From positions 8,544,472 through 8,608,471 of the forward strand of contig OZ025213.1 in NCBI GenBank assembly GCA_964019055.1: DNA of 64,000 bases, read 5' to 3'. Position 1 is the first letter of the stretch; every line of letters starts with the position of its first letter. Origin of the DNA: Anthopleura xanthogrammica (lineage: Eukaryota > Cnidaria > Anthozoa > Actiniaria > Actiniidae). The notes beneath the pieces are model-generated. The model was given only the letters and a program-made list of their open reading frames with translations. It was not told the DNA's origin and made no database searches. Of this stretch, positions 57,764 to 64,000 are shown one piece after another. The position numbers were made by a program, and so were the translations under genes.

Positions 57764-58195
57764 ATAGTCCCCTTCACAGTTTCCTGCGTGATCTTGAAAG
57801 GTAACCATGCCATTGCATCGAAGCGAGACGAACGGTGACCTTGCAGTGATAGAGACATGAGAATAATAGACCATTTCACGGTTGTCGTCTATCAACCTCA
57901 GCCTCGTTAGGGTATAATATCTTATTTAGAATTTGACTACAGCTAACGGTAATTTAAGGAATGTGCACATTATCAAACAATTGAAACACTTAAAAATTCC
58001 ACGGGCTTTAGTCAAATTCTAAAGAATAAATTACACGCTTTCGAGGCTGAGGTTGAGCGACGACAACCGTGAAATGATCTATTGTCCAAGGTGTTAAAAA
58101 AGGTCTCTATCACTGCAAGCTCACCGTTCGTCTTGTTTCGATGCAATTGCACGGTTACCCTTCAAGATGGCACAGGGAACTGTGAAGGGGACTGT
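57764..58195. mobile_element. Large foldback element with AGTCCCCTTCACAGTT ends
   Basis: Arms of about 150 bp on both sides, with words AGTCCCCTTCACAGTT, GCATCGAAGCGAGACGAACG, TGCAGTGATAGAGAC and TTTCACGGTTGTCGTC each mirrored. A spacer of about 110 bp lies between. It ends about 120 bp before the stop codon of the second receptor and is probably in its 3' UTR. Confidence 0.85.
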
Positions 58196-58314
58196 TCTAT
58201 TTGAATTCATTAGATAAAGAGACTCTCTGGAAATGCCACCTGATTCGTTCAGTATCCCTCATTTGCTTATTCTTTCCCCCCTAAGATGTGATACAAACTA
58301 GGCGTTCCATAGCC

Positions 58315-59394
58315 TTAAACGGTTCCGCTTTGCGCTCGGTTTCTTTTCAACCTTCGACAACAAATGATATCCCTAAAACTTTGCCGAAATCGTCTGTTAA
58401 GGGCACCATAGATGATAGGGTTGCAACCACTATTCATCATAGCAAGCCAGGTAGTTGTGGCGTAAAACTCATCAGGCCAAGAACATGAAGGGAACAAGAA
58501 GCATGTCATGCCTATAAAATGAGGACACCAGCAAAATAAAAACGAACCGACTACAATAAGTAATGTCTTTGCAGCTTTTTCGTCCCTGATATACCTGGAC
58601 TTGCTCTCGTTATTTTGAGAAATTGATAATACACTCATACGAGATGAAAGTCTTGAGGTACGCTTAGCAGTAGGTACTGCCATGGCTGTTTGTAGTGGGT
58701 TGTCGCCTAGTTGTCCCAGCCGAGGTGCGGCAATTCTTCTCGAGTGCTCTCGAGCAGTCTTAAGTATATGGTAATAGCTAAAGACCATAACTAGAAGTGG
58801 AATATTGAAACAAGCGGTGAATATAAACAAAGTATAGGGGATACTGTATCCCCAATCACCCGTACATATGGACTCTTTCCTGATATAGGTATACCTTGAC
58901 CAACCAAATATAGGTAGAAGGGCGCAGGAAATTGACTGGAACCAGACATAAACGATCATTATTGTGACTATTCTTGGAGTCATGATAAGTTTGTACTGCA
59001 GTGGTTTCATGATGGCCACGTATCGATCGATAGATACAGATGTTAGGGAGAGCATGGACGCAATGCAGAACGCAGAATTGGACAGTCCATTAATTTTGCA
59101 CCAGTGAGGTCCAAAGATCCATTCGTAGGTTATGGAAGATGTCAATGTAAATGGCATCCCTACGAGAGATAAGAGAAGGTCTGCGCAAGCGAGATTTGCT
59201 ATGAACACACTGGTTATCTCGCGTAATTGCCGGTTCATGTAGATAGCTAGTAGAATAAGAACGTTACCAAAGATAGACGAGAACATCACCACTCCAAGGA
59301 ATGCAGCTTGGAGAATGATTTCCACTTGTGTGCGTTGATCTAGTTTACCTTCTTCGGTGAGCATGGTTTCGTTTCTGCTAGTGTTGATCATCAT
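58315..59394 (-). CDS. Class A (rhodopsin family) G protein-coupled receptor 2, intronless
   Basis: Paralogue of the receptor at 51613-52821, 359 aa, single exon. The first ATG in frame is at 59394; the open frame extends upstream only by a GTG. N-glycosylation sites are N4 and N8. Motifs: GN at 43-44, ACADL (D72), C99, canonical DRY at 123-125, FGWSRY after TM4, a CTGDW cysteine in loop 2, FCWCP in TM6 and NPIIY in TM7. A Cys pair (ICC) follows in helix 8. The third intracellular loop is about 60 residues, Ser/Arg-rich, and much shorter than in receptor 1. The retinal lysine position is Met. Residues about 39-88 are encoded by DNA nearly identical to receptor 1, whereas TM3-TM7 are clearly diverged. 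The ligand is unknown. The two genes point at each other. Confidence 0.95.
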   Translation of the reverse strand: MMINTSRNETMLTEEGKLDQRTQVEIILQAAFLGVVMFSSIFGNVLILLAIYMNRQLREITSVFIANLACADLLLSLVGMPFTLTSSITYEWIFGPHWCKINGLSNSAFCIASMLSLTSVSIDRYVAIMKPLQYKLIMTPRIVTIMIVYVWFQSISCALLPIFGWSRYTYIRKESICTGDWGYSIPYTLFIFTACFNIPLLVMVFSYYHILKTAREHSRRIAAPRLGQLGDNPLQTAMAVPTAKRTSRLSSRMSVLSISQNNESKSRYIRDEKAAKTLLIVVGSFLFCWCPHFIGMTCFLFPSCSWPDEFYATTTWLAMMNSGCNPIIYGALNRRFRQSFRDIICCRRLKRNRAQSGTV

Positions 59395-60450
59395 TAAACT
59401 CAAACGGAGAATCTTTTTTCCTTTTTCCTTTATCACTCTTAACGGCTTTTGAGTTTCTCTGCCGCTTTAATGTTCGTGATCAACATTTCTTTAGTTCGTC
59501 AACATTAAATATTGACACCAGTGTATAACTGGCATAACATCTTTTGAAGGCTCTTCAAAAGTTTACACAGATTCGTGGGATAGATCTGCTATATTTAGAA
59601 CATGCACAATCCATTCAAAAACACTGGAAATCTTTCAATGAATATTGTTCATCATTTTTGATGAAGTTTTTGGTGTAGCAGTTGGATGTTAACACTTCAT
59701 ATCTGTCCTTTAATCTGAAGACAAAAGTACAGATTATTAATATTTAATTACGTACAAGAACTTAGAGCAGTGTGAAGCATCAGTACACCTGTAGTCTGAA
59801 TACTACATGAAAATCAATGTTTGGAGTTGTTTCATACTCAAGCAGACCAGTATCAAAAACACTTTATCGGAAACCTTAGCCGAACTATATTGGCAAAAAA
59901 AAGTAATAAGAAGGAAGTAAGAGTTGCTACCTAGCAATGTAAAGTAAAATAATTATAATAATTTCCTTTGATATTTAATTAAAAATTCGGGACGTGAATA
60001 GAATTAGATCTAGTATATATAGCAACTAATGCGGAAATGAATCGGGAAATCCTCATTTTGAAGTATGGAACGTTGGAAATCATAATGTGCCATTGGCAAT
60101 AACAAATCATTTTTAAATCAATCTTTGCGTAGGTATCATGAGCAATTTGTATTCTTTAATTAAGAATTTTCCTACAGTTCATTATGTGGTTCATAATTTT
60201 AATTAAAAGCTATATGAATATTTTGTATTTCAGTTCATCTTCATAAAGTAGTCCCTTTAGATTAAGTATTTTCATTTAGCTCCGTATTGTGTTATTTTAG
60301 CTGACATGCATGTTTCAATATACGATTGATTGTAGTTTAAGGGATTTCATGAGAGTTTCCTATTGATATCGTAAACTACATTATTTTGAAGTATTTATCA
60401 TGGCTTGATAACTTCACTACAAATTGCTTACACAACTTTGTTACAAACTA

Positions 60451-60579
60451 ACGTCCAGTTCAAACGTCGAACTTTACATAAGCCGAACGCATTGATTTCA
60501 AAAAACAATGGATAATAAGGCAATCTTCTTTGATGTCATTAGGTTCGGCTCATGAGAAGATCGACGTTTGAGCTGGACC
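60451..60579. mobile_element. Foldback/MITE element with GTCCAGTTCAAACGTCGA ends
   Basis: CGTCCAGTTCAAACGTCGAA at the left is mirrored by TCGACGTTTGAGCTGGAC at the right. AAGCCGAAC and GTTCGGCTC continue the arms. It is 129 bp and non-coding. Confidence 0.82.
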
Positions 60580-61661
60580 TAAGTATCGTTTGAGCAGATT
60601 CCATTAAATTTGCCGGTAACAAAACGAGCAAGGGACTGGGTCCAAGTACACCCTGTACAACTACCGACGTTAAATAAAGTTACTTTACCTTTTACCTTTA
60701 AGTTTAAATGAATAATTTAATTTTCGGTGGGGTACCTTGATCAGCCCAGAGGTTGTTTCAGGGTTCGAAAAAATGTCAAGGATTCTCAACAACAAAAAAT
60801 CCCAAGACCTTAGTTTCATACACAAACAAGTATTGGTAATGCCTTGAGCCACGTCACCCACAATATATCACATTTGCCGCAGTATGTTATCAATTACTGG
60901 TTTTCTAATTACATATTAGCTAGTCCTTATGCTTTATTTTGGGAAATATTTTCCTTATTTAGTACTTTTGTCGGTTTTCACTTTGAATTTCCGATCAAAA
61001 TTTAACTTAGATGTAAAAAAATAGATTGCTTCTATTCAAACAGTTTCTTAGGCACATGGGAAGAATATAAAATATTTTTACCCAATCTCATGATAAGAAA
61101 CTGAGAATTTTTTAGGAGTATGAATTTTAAAGCAACTTTTCTCGATGAATATTTCAAGCGGTACAATTTTTCTCATTTTTTTAAAGTTATTGTAACTATT
61201 TCAACGTTTCAAGCTGTCTTATCATTAAATGTTGTCATATAATGCCATAGAAACAGACAAAACCTGTATCCAGTGCCCTTGAGCCAATAATGTAATGTAA
61301 GTATTTCTATAGAGTCAAAGATACAGGTCAAGGCATGAGAATTAAGGCAAAAGGCAACCTTTGATTCACACCGGATTCCCCTATAATGATGTATGATGAT
61401 TAATGACAGTGGTAATGGAAGAGAAAGTCAAATTATTCTCTGATTAACTAAATAAAGGTATAATCATCTTTACGATGAGGTGATTGAGGCCTGAAAAGAA
61501 ACCGCTTTTTATCAAAAATACTAATCCATAAATTGTCCTTTTATTTTGATCCCTATTCTCAATACCCTAAAATGAAGCGCGATATATAATTCAGGAAATA
61601 ATGCTCGTTAATTATGACATACTGGACGTGTTGATATGTGTCCTTGGCCCTCTGGGATCAG

Positions 61662-61667
61662 TATAAA
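61662..61667 (+). promoter_or_regulatory. Possible TATA box
   Basis: TATAAA followed by GC-richer sequence (GCGGCTGGCGAACTG) and then CACAAGATCAGCGCCGACG looks like a core promoter pointing to the right. No gene is recognised downstream within the window, so it may be chance or serve an untranslated first exon. Confidence 0.2.
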
Positions 61668-61946
61668 GCGGCTGGCGAACTGAAACTCGGACCATTCACA
61701 AGATCAGCGCCGACGAAGAAAGTTTCCGACCCACCCACGGCCACCCACCCACCCTTCCCCGTTAACTGGAAAGAAAATTGTGAGCCAACAGCAGTTTTTT
61801 TCGTATGACACCACCTTCCACTGCGCTCCGATCAAATCTTTCCCACCTTTTAATAAAAATGAGCGCGAGTGAAGGGTATATTGAGTAATAGTTTACTATT
61901 CAATAATTGATCCAGCCGGGGTGGTCAGTGGGTACTAGATACCCTG

Positions 61947-61964
61947 CCCCCCCCCCCCCCCCCC
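61947..61964. repeat. Poly(C) run of 18
   Basis: An uninterrupted run of 18 C, mirrored in composition by the 18-G run at 49731-49748. Homopolymers of this length are polymorphic and error-prone. Confidence 0.9.
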
Positions 61965-62439
61965 GCCTCCCTCCTTTTCAAAAATTAAGAAAAAACGTGT
62001 TTATAACCAAAAACATTTATCCGGATAACCTTTCACTCATGCATCAGTTTACTTGAAGATAAATAGCTTTTTTTGAAATTAGTCAAATACCACTGTGTTC
62101 CCTGATTAGATCAGAAGTCCATAACTATATAGAATCAAGACAGAGGCACATGTCTTTGGGGAGTGGGCTGCAACCAATCATATTCCTCGAACTTACACAC
62201 GTTGCGCAGATTGGTTGGTTTGGGTTTAGCTGGCAAAAGCCAAAAAAAAAGACGAAAAGAAGATAACAATGTCGCCGTACTTGTAATTTTGATATTAAAA
62301 TCTTCGTTATAAAAATATATTTCTACTCTTCAAAGATTACGTTCATAAAGCTGTGATACCTAATCCTACATACCTGTTACTAGCCATCGTGGTAAGTGAT
62401 AAATCCTTTTATTATATGAAATAGAGTGTGATATTAAGT

Positions 62440-62520
62440 GACATCAAAATGATAAAATTGATATCCCCACTCCCACCAGAGGCCAGTGGGGATACGATTT
62501 TTATCAACACTGGTGGTGTC
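62440..62520. mobile_element. Small foldback element with GACATCA/TGGTGTC ends
   Basis: GACATCAAAATGATAAAATT and ATATCCCCACT on the left face AGTGGGGATACGATTTTTAT and GGTGTC on the right, an imperfect palindrome of about 80 bp. It is adjacent to a second palindrome with a similar GATACGA(A)TTTTATC word. Confidence 0.65.
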
Positions 62521-62584
62521 AAATTTCGACCAAAGTAAAATTCTCCATTTTTTTTCATTGAAGATTTCATATAATAAATAAAAC

Positions 62585-62670
62585 ATTACATGGCCGCTTG
62601 GAGATACGAATTTTATCTTCTCGTCAACACTCGAAGATAAAATTCGTATCTCCGCGCGCGACCATGTAAT
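62585..62670. mobile_element. Small palindromic element with ATTACATGG ends
   Basis: ATTACATGGCCGCTTGGAGA on the left and the complement ending CCATGTAAT on the right, with AGATACGAATTTTATCTTC and its mirror inside. About 86 bp, nearly all in the stem. Confidence 0.75.
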
Positions 62671-64000
62671 ATCCTATATGTACGAAAATGTATACCGGAT
62701 CTGGACATCAATGTATAAAAATGTTAACTGACTCTACAAAGTAGACATGCTAGCTTACAGACAGAACAAAGCTTTCAGGCAATTTCCTCTTTGATATCAA
62801 CAAAATACCTAGTAACCACGGTATCTGGTATATTACCATGCGAAAATTCACGAAAAAAATTGGCATCAAACTATAAAATATTCACTGCACAACTGGTGCT
62901 ACAGGCAAAACATGGCCTCTGGGGTATTTCATCGATATTTTCCGTATTCCCCAAAACCACAAAATCCATAACATTTGTATAAATATAACTTCTTGATGTC
63001 CAATAAAAAAAAAAAATTTTATAAGGAAGATAAGAACTGAATGAATACTATATATATGTTGACATTTATCTTACTATGGTTTGCTAACATTACGTGTAAA
63101 ATAAAAGATAACCAAAATGAAACTGTTGACATTGATGTGAGAATGTTAGCTTTGTTTGTTAAAGGTACAATTTCGTTTCCAGAACTATGCAACAATGCCT
63201 AAAACATATAGGGACACAAATATCGCGCTTTTGTGTTTTTTTTCTTTTTCTTTTTAAGACTAGATGATTTGTCGATATTTACGAAAGGCCCACACTCGGA
63301 CAGACAGTATGTTTTTAGTTGAACTTATTATTAAACGTAAATTCACCCAGGATCAGAATTGTGTTTTACCGCTGCGGCTCAAACTTCTACCTTTTTTGAA
63401 GTGTCAGCTCCTTTTCCCCCTTCCTCAGAAGCTTCTATCACCGGTTAAATCATATATTTGACTACCAGTTTTTTTCTTCCTTAATTGTTGTCTTGTGGTA
63501 TGATATATTATCACTTTATAGCTGTGAGTATTGAGCTTGCTACCAAACGACCCTTGTTGCATTAAGGGTGCTCATTGCAGTTAAGTGATATGCAAATTAA
63601 TTTTCCCCCATAATTGAAAATGAAACTCTTGAAAAGCTGTTAATGGGAAAAATAAAACAATGAATTACTGGAATTATTCATTATCCGCTGGTTAAGATGA
63701 TAAAAGGGTAAAAACTAAGAAGTTGAAAAATGAAAAAAAATTGTCGTGTAGCTCCCATGGAGTCTTGAAGTTTCCAATTGAATGTTGGTTTGATCTGATA
63801 TTTTCAACAACAAAAAACACAAACGTCACCTTTGAACGTTTTAAATATCCATCGCAGCACTTGAAATGCCGGATAGACTCTTCCGCTCATACGAAAATAA
63901 TCGTAGTGATTAACATAAAATATTTCTCTTTTTTATTTCATATATTGCAACCGCCACAGTCGATATATACGTATACTGAGTTGATACTCTGAACACAGCT

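Larger units (their letters stand above)
52822..58314. other. Spacer between the two convergent receptor genes
   Basis: 5.5 kb with no gene. It holds a GGGGA repeat, a 355-bp inverted repeat element, a further inverted duplication (about 55036-55227), a GC-rich palindromic MITE, the 1.39 kb hexamer array and a 430-bp foldback element. Both receptor 3' UTRs should start here. Confidence 0.75.
59395..64000. other. Gene-poor region downstream of window centre (upstream of receptor 2)
   Basis: 4.6 kb containing the presumed promoter of receptor 2 on the minus strand and no recognisable exon. It holds a foldback element at 60451-60579, an inverted fragment of the CTCTGGGCTGATC repeat near 60735-60770, an isolated TATAAA at 61662, an 18-C run at 61947-61964 and two small palindromes at 62440-62520 and 62585-62670. 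Open frames up to 89 codons near the end are AT-rich and show no similarity. Confidence 0.6.

Noticed and set aside
51613..59394. Opsins
   Set aside because: The position of the retinal-binding lysine in TM7 is Met in both receptors (WLAMMNSGCNP).
59395..59436. N-terminal extension of receptor 2 to 59436
   Set aside because: The first codon would be GTG; the first ATG is 59394 and gives an N-terminus of normal length with glycosylation sites.

Overview
The window is nuclear DNA of an animal, most likely an anthozoan cnidarian (coral or sea-anemone type). That placement is an inference. It rests on intron-rich genes with canonical GT-AG splice sites and metazoan gene families (Tbx20, GEMIN5, MRPL22, rhodopsin-class receptors), on AT-rich sequence, and on the many small foldback (MITE-like) elements. 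No bacterial operons, phage genes or CRISPR arrays are present.

Layout. 500-9687 (+) is a seven-exon Tbx20-type T-box gene (copy A). 22605-14324 (-) is a second Tbx20-type gene (copy B) with the same seven-exon, same-phase structure, so the two paralogues lie tail to tail. 28714-25904 (-) is a seven-exon mitochondrial ribosomal protein L22 gene. 28794-45674 (+) is a 28-exon GEMIN5 gene. These two are head to head, with 79 bp between start codons. 51613-52821 (+) and 59394-58315 (-) are two intronless class A GPCR genes, again tail to tail. They are separated by 5.5 kb of foldback elements and a 1.39 kb perfect hexanucleotide array. I see no convincing gene in 45.7-51.6 kb or 59.4-64 kb. All exon models were assembled by hand from splice sites and reading-frame phase, and every total coding length is a multiple of three.

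How the genes relate. The Tbx20 proteins are predicted transcriptional repressors: a short first exon carries an eh1 (Groucho-binding) motif and a T-box follows. GEMIN5 is the RNA-recognition subunit of the SMN complex. MRPL22 is a large-subunit mitoribosome protein, and the two share what looks like a bidirectional housekeeping promoter; the same neighbour pair is adjacent in human. The GPCRs are cell-surface receptors of unknown ligand.

Most notable observation. Both inverted, convergent paralogue pairs carry one short block that is almost identical in DNA although the rest of the genes has diverged. In the Tbx20 genes it is exon 3 (2 differences in about 246 bp, against roughly 75% identity in exon 4). 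In the receptors it is a 150-bp block covering TM1-TM2 (1 difference). This is the signature of gene conversion between inverted duplicates. Other points worth a look are a decayed triplication of a GEMIN5 exon with one copy still splice-competent and in frame, a 32-nt GEMIN5 micro-exon, a perfect 50-bp hairpin, a nested palindrome, and about 18 foldback elements.
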